64,000 nucleotides of DNA from Pseudopedobacter sp038243635 (lineage in GTDB: Bacteria > Bacteroidota > Bacteroidia > Sphingobacteriales > Sphingobacteriaceae): assembly GCA_038243635.1 (NCBI GenBank), contig JBBSQW010000004.1, positions 1-64,000 of the forward strand, read 5' to 3'. Below the pieces are notes generated by a model. That model was not told the DNA's origin. It ran no database searches and saw nothing but the letters and a program-made list of their open reading frames with translations. Below, piece by piece: positions 18,773 through 29,216 of this stretch. Position numbers and translations under genes: made by a program. Each line of letters begins with the position of its first letter. Within the stretch, counting starts at the first letter, position 1.

Positions 18773-21700
18773 TTAAAACCCAAAACTTAAACCGAATGAA
18801 ATTATACGGGATGATGGGTAAATTCCATTATCAACACCCGGCTCTAAATTGATATTTGCGCCAACCACATCAGGATCTAATCCTTTATATTTAGTTAAAG
18901 TGAATAGGTTTTGACCAGAAACGTAAATTCTAGCACCTTCAATTTTAGCTTTTCCGAATACACTATTTGGGATTGTGTAACCTAACTGTAAATTACGCAA
19001 GCGTAAATAAGATCCATCTTCTAACCAACGATCAGTATTTCCCCTTGCGTTAGACGATAAACCTTTATCTAAGGAAGATAGGTATCCCAATCTTGGGTCA
19101 CTAGTATTGGTGTTTTGTGGTGTCCATGGACTAATATCGCGTCTGTAATTTGAATTTCCGTAACTATCAAGTTCTCTTAAAACACCATTGTAAAGCGTTA
19201 CACCGTAAACTCCGTAAAGCTGTGCACTTAAAGAAAAGTTTTTATACGTGGAAGAAAACTGCAAGCCAGAGGTGAATTTAGGCCAAGGCGTACCAATAAA
19301 TTGACGATCGCTGTCATTTATGTCGTCTGTGGTACCATCGTCCACTACGTTTACGTATCGGATATCTCCAGGCTTAGCGTTTAGTTTTTGTGCGTTATGT
19401 GCATCAATTTCCGCTTGACTTTGAAAAATTCCGTCTGTTCTTACCACATAGTATTCTCCTATAGACCTTCCAACCTGCGTACGCGTATTACCGGATTGAA
19501 CATAGTTTCTTGGCAAACCTGTTATTGGGTCAATCCCTAAGTTTCCGAAATCTAACACTTTGTTTCTTACGAAACTTACATTGGCACCAACGTTCCATTT
19601 AAAATCGCCAGTTTGATTTTTTGGTTTAAAACCAAGTTCAATTTCTAAACCTTGGTTTCTGATTGATGCAATATTTTGGTAAGGATCTCCTCCTAAATTA
19701 CCAATATATCCAGGCAAGGGCAGGCGATATAGCACATCTTTAGATACGGATCTAAATAAATCAACACTTAAATTAAATTGGTTGTCTAAGAAAACAGCAT
19801 CTACGCCAAAGTTGGTTGTTTGTTTAAGCTCCCATTTTAGCCTCTCCGAAACAATTCGTACTTGTGTTGCACCCGAAGAAACAACTTGTCCTGGGCCAAA
19901 TACATAGCTAGGAGCCTGATTTAAAAATGCGGTATACTCATAAGCAGGAATGGTGTTGATACCAACTTTACCATAAGAGCCACGAAGTTTTAACTCATTG
20001 ATCCAATCCACTTTAAAAAACTTCTCATTAGAGATTTTCCACGCTAATGCGACTGATGGGAAATAACCGGTTTTGTATTTAGGAGAGAAACGAGAGTCCT
20101 CATCTGCCCTAAAAGTACCAGTTAACAAATATCTATCATCATAGTTATAGTTAATTCTTCCTAGATAAGAGTTTAATAAGTATTTAGTAAGCGAACCAGA
20201 AGTATTTCTATCACCTGGCTTTAAGCCCGTAGTATTTAAAGTTGTAAAATAATTACCTCCATAATTAGATAAGTTAATTCCAGACCCTTCCGTATTCTCA
20301 TTAGATGTTGTTTGCTCTGTATAACCAACTACACCATTTATGCTGTGCTTATTAAATTTCTTATCAAAATTAAGTGTATGCTCAAATAAATAACTTAAGT
20401 ATTGTGCCCTATTATCCGACATGCGGCTTACTTCCGCAGATTGATTTTCGACCCAAAAACCGTCTTTTCTAACATATTTAGACTTATCAAAACTGGTTTC
20501 TAGACCGCCGTTAAGCTTATAACTTAACCAGTCCGTAAGTTTCACATTCATAAATGCGTTACCAAATATTTTGGTATAATTGGCATTATTAGAAGTAATA
20601 TTTGCAATGGCAACATGGTTACTTGAGTAGTTATTTGCGAAACCGTTATCTCCATAACCCCATCCGCCTGGGTTAGCTGTGCTAATTAACGCATTGCTTT
20701 GTACTGGAATAATTGGCAAACTAGCAAAAGCATCAAACCAAGGGTTTGCTACATCGGCTGGTTTATTATTATTGTTAGTAGAAATAGCCAAATTTTCGCC
20801 AAAGGTGAAACGCCCTTTTTTAGTTTCTGTATTTATTCTCACAGATGTACGCTCAAAGCTTCTAGCCAATAATGTACCTTCGTCTTTAAAATAACCCGCA
20901 CCTAAAAAATATTTCGTGGTCTCTGATCCGCCAGATATATTCACGTTATAGTCCTGAACAGATCCTGTACGAATCAATTCATTTACCCAGTTTGTGTTTA
21001 CAGAACCATCATAATTGGCAACCCCTGGTTGTGGCGCTAACCCAACATTTTGATAAGCCAATTTGTTTGCTGCTGCATATTGTGGGCCATCCATTACATC
21101 AAAGGTATTAGGCACTTCTGAAACACTGTATCGTGAGCTAAAGTTGATTTTTGTGTCTCCTATTTTACCTTTTTTAGTAGTAATAATAATTACTCCGTTA
21201 CCCGCTCTTGAACCGTAAATAGCTGCTGCAGATGCATCCTTCAAAACCTGAATCGTTTCCACATCATCCGGATTGATGGTTACGTTTGGATCTGTTAACA
21301 TCCCATCAATAACATACAAAGGACTTGCATTACCAAACGTTCCTAACCCTCTGATGTTAATAACAGCTCCTTGTCCAGGCGCACCACCGTTCCTTACTGC
21401 AACACCTGGTGTTAAACCTTGTAATGCTTCTGGCAACGAACGCGAGACAGTCTGCTGCGCTTTGGTGTTATCAATAACATTTACTGCACCCGTTAAATCT
21501 TTTTTTCTGATGGTTTGGTAGCCAATCACTACAACTTCATCTAACGCTCTGGTATCTTCTGCTAGCTTAATGTTAATTACGGATTGATTAACTACGGTTA
21601 GTTCTTGTGAAGTAAAACCTAAGTATGAAAACACTAAGGTCCCGCCGTTATCTGGAACATTAAGAGCGTAAGAACCGTCTACACCTGTAGCAGTTCCTGT

Positions 21701-21928
21701 TGCAGTACCTTTTAATTTTACCAACACGCCCGGCAACGGCAAGTTCTTTTCGTCGGTAACTTTGCCACTAACTGTTTTGTTAACGGATTGTTGCTGAACT
21801 ACGCTCAAATCAAACGCGTTAGCGTAAGAGCTTACCCCATTAACAGTACCGAAAGCAACGAGCATTGCGAAAACAATTTTTTGTTTTTCAACAAATCGAC
21901 AGCCTAATGTTTGTCTGTTTCTTTTCAT
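18773..21928 (-). CDS. SusC/RagA-family TonB-dependent outer-membrane transporter
   Basis: This 1051-aa SusC-type transporter is the first gene of the six-gene glycan operon. It has a long signal region, a regulatory-like beta domain (VSGKVTDEKNLPLPGV), the EVVVIGYQ hallmark, a plug with VETIQVLKDASAAAIYGSRA, and a C-terminal barrel ending ISFGLSFGF. The 913-base untranslated gap upstream is the likely site of HTCS-dependent activation. The partner SusD follows after 21 bases. Confidence 0.95.
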   Translation of the reverse strand: MKRNRQTLGCRFVEKQKIVFAMLVAFGTVNGVSSYANAFDLSVVQQQSVNKTVSGKVTDEKNLPLPGVLVKLKGTATGTATGVDGSYALNVPDNGGTLVFSYLGFTSQELTVVNQSVINIKLAEDTRALDEVVVIGYQTIRKKDLTGAVNVIDNTKAQQTVSRSLPEALQGLTPGVAVRNGGAPGQGAVINIRGLGTFGNASPLYVIDGMLTDPNVTINPDDVETIQVLKDASAAAIYGSRAGNGVIIITTKKGKIGDTKINFSSRYSVSEVPNTFDVMDGPQYAAANKLAYQNVGLAPQPGVANYDGSVNTNWVNELIRTGSVQDYNVNISGGSETTKYFLGAGYFKDEGTLLARSFERTSVRINTETKKGRFTFGENLAISTNNNNKPADVANPWFDAFASLPIIPVQSNALISTANPGGWGYGDNGFANNYSSNHVAIANITSNNANYTKIFGNAFMNVKLTDWLSYKLNGGLETSFDKSKYVRKDGFWVENQSAEVSRMSDNRAQYLSYLFEHTLNFDKKFNKHSINGVVGYTEQTTSNENTEGSGINLSNYGGNYFTTLNTTGLKPGDRNTSGSLTKYLLNSYLGRINYNYDDRYLLTGTFRADEDSRFSPKYKTGYFPSVALAWKISNEKFFKVDWINELKLRGSYGKVGINTIPAYEYTAFLNQAPSYVFGPGQVVSSGATQVRIVSERLKWELKQTTNFGVDAVFLDNQFNLSVDLFRSVSKDVLYRLPLPGYIGNLGGDPYQNIASIRNQGLEIELGFKPKNQTGDFKWNVGANVSFVRNKVLDFGNLGIDPITGLPRNYVQSGNTRTQVGRSIGEYYVVRTDGIFQSQAEIDAHNAQKLNAKPGDIRYVNVVDDGTTDDINDSDRQFIGTPWPKFTSGLQFSSTYKNFSLSAQLYGVYGVTLYNGVLRELDSYGNSNYRRDISPWTPQNTNTSDPRLGYLSSLDKGLSSNARGNTDRWLEDGSYLRLRNLQLGYTIPNSVFGKAKIEGARIYVSGQNLFTLTKYKGLDPDVVGANINLEPGVDNGIYPSSRIISFGLSFGF

Positions 21929-22841
21929 GTAAATGAATAATTTAATTAATAAATAATTGGTTGAAGTTTTAGTTCGGAAGTTATACCTACCTACGTCCTA
22001 CTTTCTATAACTGGTTGCCACTGCAACAACAGATGCATTGGATAAAATCAAAATAACCGAATAGCATTGTTATTTGCTGTAACAGATGTTTTTTTTAGTA
22101 GCAAATTTGGGGAATTGGACTAAAAGCCCAGCTTGTTTTGGGGTTTAAGCAACATTAACCAGCGGAAAACGGTATTAACTTGGATTTGTCCAAAATACCA
22201 GATCTGAATTAAGAACGAAGCTTGTAAATGACCTGTCCTTAAGCAAAATAATTTTGAGTAAAGACGTTTTAATCTACAAACCAATTAAAACACTAATTCC
22301 GGCAGTTCAATAATTGATGCGTTTTCAAATAAAAAACTTATCTAATGAAAGGACAACTTTCGCTTAATAATCATGATTAAGCAGCTCTTGGTTCAAAAAA
22401 AGCCATGGTGTGTACGGCTAGCTTATCCAAAAAATGAATATCGAACCTGATTTTTCGTTTTAATATAGCTCGATAGTTGATCTTGTAATTTGGGCGTTCA
22501 GACGACCGTTTCGTTGCTACGAATGAGTTCCTTGGGAATGTTTTTTTTATCTCAGTCGGCGTACAAAAAAGATTTTAAGTAAGCCAAAGGCTTACCTTTG
22601 GGGCAATCCCTAACGCAGAAACATCCTATTCAAAAACCGACGTCATCAATATCAATTGGCTATTTTAAGCGAACTAAGGTTTTTTAATTTACTTGTTTAA
22701 AGTTTAAAAACGACTGCTTTAACCTTCCAAAATCCATTGCTATTTTGATAAACTTACAATGGACACTGTTAGCATAAATTTGCTAACTGGGCGCAAACAC
22801 TAGAAACTAACTAAATTTATTGGGTAGGGATAACAAAGAGG
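21929..22841. other. 913-base intergenic region upstream of susC, downstream of the second HTCS
   Basis: No gene is supported here. The region must contain the susC promoter and presumably its HTCS binding site. Two short perfect hairpins are visible: 22362-22382 (7-bp stem, 7-base loop, core ATCATG) and 22579-22595 (7-bp stem, AAA loop). A minus-strand stretch of about 66 codons (near 22384-22580) is open but has no plausible start and no recognisable family. I see no clear Bacteroidota -7 box next to the susC start. Confidence 0.5.
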
Positions 22842-25800
22842 TTAACTATTATCGCCTGCACTGTAATCTTTTGGCGTTTTTTTAAATTGTTCTTTAAAGC
22901 ACTTTCTAAAATAATCAAGATCGGTAAAACCTACCATATAAGCCACCTCGCTTACGTTATAATGCTTAGTTGCCAATAATTGTGCAGCTCTTTTTATTCT
23001 AACGTTTCTAATAATCTCAATAGTAGTTTGGTTGGTTAATGCTTTCATTTTACGGTAAAGCGTTACCCGGCTCATGCCTACCTCTTTCCCTAAAGCTTCA
23101 ACATTTAAAGTTGGTTCGCCAATATTATCCTCAATAAACTTCATCACTTTTTCAATAAATTTCTCGTCCGGAGAACTTATTGCCAAGTTTTTAGGTTCTA
23201 GTGATATTTCTTTACGGTAACGCTCTCTTAGCTGGCGTCTTAATTCTAACAAATTCCAAACCCTGGTCTCCACAATTTTCATACTAAATGGCTTAGTTAT
23301 ATAGTCATCAGCACCGGTTTCTAACCCCTCAATCTTAAAAATAAGAGGTGTACGAGCTGTTAACAAAATAACCGGAATATGGCTGGTTGCTTGGTTCGAT
23401 TTAATTTCATTACAAAGTTCAGTACCTGTCATTTCAGGCATCATTACATCGCTAATAATAATATCTGGAATTAATTCTAAAGCTTTTTCTAAACCGATTT
23501 TACCGTTTTCTGCGGTATGTACATTAAACGATTCTTTAAAATGGTTCTCTAAAAAATCGCGGACATCGGCATTGTCTTCTACAATTAACATAATTGGCGC
23601 TTCGTCCCCCACTTCTGCCAAAAACTTCTGTTTTTTTTCTTCTATAATTAAACTGTTGCCAATGTTTGGCTCATCAATATGGTAGCGCTTAATATCTTCA
23701 CTGGTTTTATAGTTTTCAATAACCTCATCTTCAGATAAATGCGACCTCCCCAAGGGGATTTTAACCGTAAATTTTGTAAAGCCTTTGGTTTCGCGGGTGG
23801 CTTCTTCGCTACGAACCGAAATTGTGCCGTGATGTAAAGCCACCAAAGCTTTGGTAAATGCTAAACCAATTCCCGAACCTAAGGGATTATCGCCATCGGT
23901 ATTAGAATGGTCAAACTCGTCAAATATTTTACTAATATAATTTTCCGGAATTCCTTTTCCGTTATCTTCAACGCCTATTACCACAAAGCCTTCTCCATCT
24001 TCTTTAAGCTCTTGTTTTACAGAAACTCTCACCGTACCGCCTTCTGGTGTAAATTTAAGCGCATTAGAAAGTAAGTTGTAGATGATTTTCTCGAAATTGT
24101 CTCTATCAAAATAAGCTTTAATGCTGTTAGGCTTAGCATCAACAACCAAATTGATTTTTAGGTAACTGGCGTACGAATCAAAAGCCATAGCAACTTCTTT
24201 TACAAATCTAACCATGTTACCTTCGGCAGCTTTTAATCTGACTTTTCCGCTCTCAAACTTTCTAAAATCAAGCAACTGATTGATTAAACGCACTAAACGT
24301 TCGCCATTTCTTTGCATTAACGAAAGTTGATTCTGTACCAAGTTATTACCAGCATTCGTTTCAATCAGTTTTTCAATTGGTGCAAGTATTAGCGTTAAAG
24401 GAGTTTTAATTTCGTGAGAGATATTGGTGAAAAAAGCCAATTTTCGTTGCGCTAGTTCTTGGTCCTTCTCGTGTGTCTTATATTCAAAAGCCAGCTGGTT
24501 TTTCAATTTCGCTGTTCTAATGGAGTAAATGTAATAGATGTAAAGAAGACCTGCAATTAAGGCAACATATAGCAGGTAAGCCCACCAAGTTTTCCAAAAT
24601 GGTGGTAATACTTTAATTTTTAAAGTTCTAATTTCGTCGTTCCAAACGCCATCATTATTTGAAGCTTTTACTTTAAAAACGTATTTACCTGGCGTTAAAT
24701 TGGTGTAGTTCACACTGCGTTGGTTTCCAACATCAATCCAATCCTCATCATTAAATCCCTCTAATTTAAATGCGTATCTGTTTTTTTCCGGATTGATGAA
24801 GTTTAAGGCTGCATACTTTATAGTAAAATATGCTTGATCATAACTCAGTTCAATTTCTGTGGTTTCTTCTATCTGCTTACTTAATGGCGAATCCTCTGTC
24901 TGAAGCGATACTTCTTTATTACGGATGTAAAAACCAGTAAAAACAACTCTTGGTTTAAAACTATTTGCCTTTATTTTAGCCGGAAAAAACGAAGTTATAC
25001 CATTAATTCCTCCGAATAAAAGTTCTCCGTTTAAACCCATTTCAACCGCTATATTAGAAAACTGATTACTTTGCAAACCATCAGAAACGTTATAATTTAT
25101 AATATTTAAGTTTGAAGAATCTTGAAAAAAAGCTTGGATATTTATTTTTGAAAGTCCTTTGTTGGTACTTGCCCACAAAAAACCCTCATTATCTTGTATC
25201 AAGCTATGCACCACGTTATTAGCTAAACCATCATTGGTGGTTATTGCTTTAAACTTCTCCTTTTTAGCATCAAAATAATTAAGTCCGCCACCTTCTGTAC
25301 CGATCCATAAATTAGCATCCTTATCTTGGTATAAGCACAACACAGAGTTTGCAGAAAGTGAAGCTAGATCTTTTTCACTATGTAAATACCTGGTGAATTT
25401 ATTTTGACTAATGTTGTATTTGTTTAGCCCCCTTTGAGAACCAATCCATAGGTTATCGCCAGTTTTTAACAGCGCACTCAGATTGTTGGAACTGATAGTT
25501 TGAGCATCTTTTTGGTTGTAAATGAGCTCTCGAGTGTTGGTGGGTGTATGAATTAACAAACCTTTACCATTTGTGGCGATGTAACTGGTATTGCCATCTA
25601 ATACAATATCATGAATTTGATAGTTTCCGGTAAAATTTAAATTGCCATTGTCCGACCTAAATAAACCGCTAAAAACCTGTGTTTGCTTATCAAAAATACT
25701 AATGCCGTTGTACGTTCCGAGCCAAATTTTACCTTTTCCATCATCTGCCATACACTTTACAATATTGCTTCCGTTGTTGGCTAAATTATTCACCGGGAAA

Positions 25801-27005
25801 TAGCGGTAATTCCCCTTGGCTCGGTCAATGTAGTTAAGTCCGCCACCTTCGGTACCAACCCATAATGCACCGTTTGGTTCTTGATGAATAGCACTCACCA
25901 CCCTATGGTTCAAACCTAAATCATTACCTAACTTTTCGCCTATGTAATTGAAGTTTCTGCTACTTTCGTAAAAAACGTTTAATCCACCAGCAAAAGTCCC
26001 TAGCCAGATACTGCCCGCATTATCTCTTAAAAAATTACGAACAGAGTTGTGTGAGAGGCTGTAAGGATTGTATTTATCGTAAAAATAATTATGGAAACGT
26101 TGTGATTGTAAATCTAAAATACTTAATCCGTCTCTTGTACCAAACCATATTTCGGTTGGCGAGTAAAAGAAAATATCTCTGACAACATTGGAGGCAATAC
26201 TATTTAAAACCGGGTTATTTCTATAGTTTATTACAGACTGTTTGGCAACATCGTAATAAAATATTCCGTGGGCTTCGGTTCCAAACCAAAAGTTGTTCTG
26301 GCTATCTTGTTTTATTACCCTAACATTTCCATCGTTTAATCCTTTTGTGTTGGCAATTACAGCTGGTAGCGGTTCAAAACGTAAAGTACTTGTACTAAAT
26401 ATTCTTAAACCTGTACCGGTATTAACCCAAAGCTGGTGACTTGCAGATTCAAAGGTATTTAAAACCTTTTCGGGATTTAACCCTGTTATTTTGGTCTCGT
26501 ATTTAAAAGATGTTTCTACCGCTGATTTATCTTTTTTCAACAACTTTAGCCCATCTCTACTGCTTATCCAAAATCTCCCCTTACTATCTTTCGCTACAGA
26601 ACTAACAAACTCATTGCTTTGATCTTTTGACGTGTGAAGGTTTACTTTACGGAATATATTTTTGCTTGGATCGTAAATGTTTAATCCATCTGCAGTAGCT
26701 ACAATTAGTTGCCCATCTTCGTCTTGCTCTATTGCATTTACTTGGTTATTACTTAAGCTTTGTTTGTTGTTGGTTTCGTGTTTAAATATTAGCCAATCAG
26801 CACCATCAAAACGATTAAGCCCATCTTCTGTTCCTATCCAAATGAATCCTTTTTTATCTTGAAAGGTACAGTAGACCGTGTTTTGCGAAAGTCCGTCATT
26901 TATAGTTAAATGTTTGAATTTTATGGGTTGGTTTTGGGCAAGAGAATTGCACAACACGAAGAGTGTTAAAGCAATCGATAAAAATATTTTATAAATATTA
27001 TTCAC
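22842..27005 (-). CDS. Hybrid two-component system sensor/regulator (HTCS), second copy
   Basis: This is a second HTCS of about 1387 aa. There is no ATG near the signal peptide; the codons run TTG-CTT-GTG-AAT-AAT, and GTG at 27003-27005 gives the neat signal MNNIYKIFL ending SLAQ. A propeller sensor with repeated W-I/L-G-T motifs is followed by a Y_Y_Y domain, a membrane helix (WWAYLLYVAL), and a kinase with HEIKTPLTLI (phosphoacceptor His, about residue 864), NLLSNALKF and GSGIGLAF. A receiver (DVMMPEMTG, Asp about 1186) and an AraC-type DNA-binding domain end it. It lies upstream of the GH43/SusCD operon and downstream of the esterase cluster, both on the same strand, so it probably regulates one or both. 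Confidence 0.95.
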   Translation of the reverse strand: MNNIYKIFLSIALTLFVLCNSLAQNQPIKFKHLTINDGLSQNTVYCTFQDKKGFIWIGTEDGLNRFDGADWLIFKHETNNKQSLSNNQVNAIEQDEDGQLIVATADGLNIYDPSKNIFRKVNLHTSKDQSNEFVSSVAKDSKGRFWISSRDGLKLLKKDKSAVETSFKYETKITGLNPEKVLNTFESASHQLWVNTGTGLRIFSTSTLRFEPLPAVIANTKGLNDGNVRVIKQDSQNNFWFGTEAHGIFYYDVAKQSVINYRNNPVLNSIASNVVRDIFFYSPTEIWFGTRDGLSILDLQSQRFHNYFYDKYNPYSLSHNSVRNFLRDNAGSIWLGTFAGGLNVFYESSRNFNYIGEKLGNDLGLNHRVVSAIHQEPNGALWVGTEGGGLNYIDRAKGNYRYFPVNNLANNGSNIVKCMADDGKGKIWLGTYNGISIFDKQTQVFSGLFRSDNGNLNFTGNYQIHDIVLDGNTSYIATNGKGLLIHTPTNTRELIYNQKDAQTISSNNLSALLKTGDNLWIGSQRGLNKYNISQNKFTRYLHSEKDLASLSANSVLCLYQDKDANLWIGTEGGGLNYFDAKKEKFKAITTNDGLANNVVHSLIQDNEGFLWASTNKGLSKINIQAFFQDSSNLNIINYNVSDGLQSNQFSNIAVEMGLNGELLFGGINGITSFFPAKIKANSFKPRVVFTGFYIRNKEVSLQTEDSPLSKQIEETTEIELSYDQAYFTIKYAALNFINPEKNRYAFKLEGFNDEDWIDVGNQRSVNYTNLTPGKYVFKVKASNNDGVWNDEIRTLKIKVLPPFWKTWWAYLLYVALIAGLLYIYYIYSIRTAKLKNQLAFEYKTHEKDQELAQRKLAFFTNISHEIKTPLTLILAPIEKLIETNAGNNLVQNQLSLMQRNGERLVRLINQLLDFRKFESGKVRLKAAEGNMVRFVKEVAMAFDSYASYLKINLVVDAKPNSIKAYFDRDNFEKIIYNLLSNALKFTPEGGTVRVSVKQELKEDGEGFVVIGVEDNGKGIPENYISKIFDEFDHSNTDGDNPLGSGIGLAFTKALVALHHGTISVRSEEATRETKGFTKFTVKIPLGRSHLSEDEVIENYKTSEDIKRYHIDEPNIGNSLIIEEKKQKFLAEVGDEAPIMLIVEDNADVRDFLENHFKESFNVHTAENGKIGLEKALELIPDIIISDVMMPEMTGTELCNEIKSNQATSHIPVILLTARTPLIFKIEGLETGADDYITKPFSMKIVETRVWNLLELRRQLRERYRKEISLEPKNLAISSPDEKFIEKVMKFIEDNIGEPTLNVEALGKEVGMSRVTLYRKMKALTNQTTIEIIRNVRIKRAAQLLATKHYNVSEVAYMVGFTDLDYFRKCFKEQFKKTPKDYSAGDNS

Positions 27006-27092
27006 AAGCAACAGATTATTCAGCTAAAGCTTTTTTGATAAAGGAAACAAGTTAAATAATTTTGGTAGGTTTCGATTCTAAACTGTTAAAAA

Positions 27093-28364
27093 TTACAATC
27101 TGGTTTTGATGAACTCGAAATAATTGTCCCAATCGTAGGCAGTAATTCCATGTTTACCAGATCGCAGATGAAACCCTAACTTAACAGAACGCAAAGGGTT
27201 GTTCACTTGCGGAAGCTCATCAGCCTGCAGCCCATCAAATCCAAATAATTTATAAACTCGCTCCGTTGCTTTAATTGCTAAAAACTCTCCTTTTGGATCC
27301 TCATTTAAATCCTCTTCGGCTGCACCAATGTATAAAGGTCTTGGTGCAACCAAAGCCAACATCATGTGTTGATCAAATGGCATTATGGATACATTGTTTG
27401 CGTATTTATCAAAATTGCGACAAAACCATTGTGGAAACACCTTCACAATACGGTCAACAGATTCGCCAAACTCTCTTTTAAAAAGCGCATCGCCACCTTT
27501 TCCAGCTTCTGTACTAATTAATATTGCAAACCGCTGATCTAAAGCACCAGCCCATAAAGATGCTTTTCCCATTCGTGATAAACCCGTTAATACCACTTTT
27601 TTAGCATCAACCTGTTCATCAATTTCAAAATAATCCATCGCCCTACTTAGCCCCCAAGCCCAAGCACCAATGGTACTAAAATTATCTTTTCGCTTTTGCA
27701 GTTTAGGATATAATGATTGTACAGCATTGCTTACCTCAAAATAATCTGGATCAATATCGCCAGCATAAATGGTGGCGGCTGCGTAACCTTCATCAATCAT
27801 TCGTTCTATTGGAAAAAATTCGGTTGAATAACCTCTAGAAAGTTCTGTTGCTCGGTTGTTTACTGCTCCTTTCGACTTTTTAGGCACCCAACTTTTGGTA
27901 ATCTTAATATTCGAATCGTTTACTATTTCTTGATTACCTGCAAAGTTAAGCCCCAATATTAGTGGTGCAGGCTTTCTAATTTTATTTGGGATATAAATTA
28001 GCACATCCATAAAAACACTATCCACCCTGCTGTTAAAAGTCACCCTAACTTGTTTACGAGTTGCTTTTCCGCCCAAAGCGTTGCTATCGATATCAAAGAC
28101 TTTAAAAAGTAGATGTTTCGGTTTTTTTGGTAGCGTACCGTACATTTCCTTTTTTAGGAGTTTAATAATTTCGCTCCTCCTTTTATTGGTCCAATCTTTC
28201 GCTGTTTTAACGTCTTTTCCATTATTAAAGGTGGTTAAAGATGGTAATACGTATGCTGGAACTTCTGATTCTTTTAAGGTTTGACTTTTTAAGCCAACAG
28301 ATAAAAACATTAAAACCAAAGAAAATAAACCTGCAAAAACGGTTTTAATATTTGACTTACACAT
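27093..28364 (-). CDS. CE15-type glucuronoyl methylesterase
   Basis: This 423-aa secreted protein (signal peptide ending GLKSQ) has an alpha/beta-hydrolase fold matching carbohydrate esterase family 15. The nucleophile motif is TGLSRMGK (Ser263), close to the family's G-x-S-R-x-G-K. STEAGKGG, DQHMMLALVAPRPLY and GKHGITAYDW (His405) follow in the family order. CE15 enzymes cut the ester between lignin alcohols and 4-O-methyl-glucuronic acid on xylan, so this gene is a strong pointer to glucuronoxylan as substrate. Its ATG overlaps the stop of the upstream esterase by one base (TAATG), indicating translational coupling. Confidence 0.88.
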   Translation of the reverse strand: MCKSNIKTVFAGLFSLVLMFLSVGLKSQTLKESEVPAYVLPSLTTFNNGKDVKTAKDWTNKRRSEIIKLLKKEMYGTLPKKPKHLLFKVFDIDSNALGGKATRKQVRVTFNSRVDSVFMDVLIYIPNKIRKPAPLILGLNFAGNQEIVNDSNIKITKSWVPKKSKGAVNNRATELSRGYSTEFFPIERMIDEGYAAATIYAGDIDPDYFEVSNAVQSLYPKLQKRKDNFSTIGAWAWGLSRAMDYFEIDEQVDAKKVVLTGLSRMGKASLWAGALDQRFAILISTEAGKGGDALFKREFGESVDRIVKVFPQWFCRNFDKYANNVSIMPFDQHMMLALVAPRPLYIGAAEEDLNEDPKGEFLAIKATERVYKLFGFDGLQADELPQVNNPLRSVKLGFHLRSGKHGITAYDWDNYFEFIKTRL

Positions 28365-29215
28365 TATTTATCAGATTTTAAGATGGCGTTCAACCAATTT
28401 TCAGCTAAAGTTGGCCAAGCTTCTGCGGCGGGGTTGCCTTTTCGTAAACCGTAGCCATGCCACCCTGCTGGAACCACATGAAATTCAAACGGGATTTTAT
28501 TAGTCCGTAACGCAACACCCATGCTAAAAGGAATGTTATAAGGATCATCAGATGAAACGAAAATAAAAACGGGCGGCGTATCTTTATCAACTGGGATTTG
28601 CGGAATCAAATGTCGGTCCTCACCAGTGGACATAGAACCTGGATAAATCAGCAGTGCAAAATTTGGTTTCGACGAAATTTTATCGATATCGTCACGTGGC
28701 TCATCAGTCTTAATTTTAAAACCCGTTGCTGCTCTCGCACTTAAATTTCCTCCGGCAGAAAAACCGATGACACCTATTTTATTGGTATCAATGTCAAATT
28801 TTGATGCATGAAAACGCATCAGCTTTATAGCTCTTTGTAAATCTTTTAATGCCCCGCTTTGGTTGTTTGGCACTCTATATTGTAAAACTACGGCGGTATA
28901 ACCCAAACTTGCTAACCATTCTGCTATTTCAGTACCTTCTAAATTCCAAGCTAAAAACTTTTGCCCGCCACCAGGGCTTATCACTACGGTAGCTTTATTC
29001 GATTTGATTTTAGGTTTATAAATCTCAATTAATGGATCGGTAACTTCCGTAATCTTTATTAAATTCTTACTGCTATCAACATTCGATTTTATAGCACTTC
29101 TTTCTGCCGTTTTGTTAGGCATATTACTTTCCCAAAGTCTAATTGTGATTGGACTTTGAGCATAAGCGCCAAAAGCTGTCAATAAAAAAAAAGCCGTTAA
29201 CAATTTATTTCTCAT
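28364..29215 (-). CDS. Secreted alpha/beta-hydrolase, probable acetyl(xylan) esterase
   Basis: ATG at 29213-29215 gives MRNKLLTAFF and a signal peptide ending AYAQ (283 aa); a longer open frame upstream runs into the preceding gene and lacks a signal. The protein carries a GGG oxyanion motif (SPGGGQKF), the nucleophile elbow GFSAGGN (Ser153), an Asp in SSDDPYN and a C-terminal His in GWHGYGL, as in the BD-FAE/AXE-like esterases. It lies 1 base after the SGNH esterase stop and overlaps the CE15 start by one base, so the three form a compact esterase operon. Removal of acetyl groups from xylan is inferred from this context. Confidence 0.85.
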   Translation of the reverse strand: MRNKLLTAFFLLTAFGAYAQSPITIRLWESNMPNKTAERSAIKSNVDSSKNLIKITEVTDPLIEIYKPKIKSNKATVVISPGGGQKFLAWNLEGTEIAEWLASLGYTAVVLQYRVPNNQSGALKDLQRAIKLMRFHASKFDIDTNKIGVIGFSAGGNLSARAATGFKIKTDEPRDDIDKISSKPNFALLIYPGSMSTGEDRHLIPQIPVDKDTPPVFIFVSSDDPYNIPFSMGVALRTNKIPFEFHVVPAGWHGYGLRKGNPAAEAWPTLAENWLNAILKSDK

Positions 29216-29216
29216 A

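Noticed and set aside
22384..22580. About 66 open codons on the minus strand in the 913-base gap
   Set aside because: No ATG/GTG/TTG start in good context and no family resemblance; too short to support a gene or relic.
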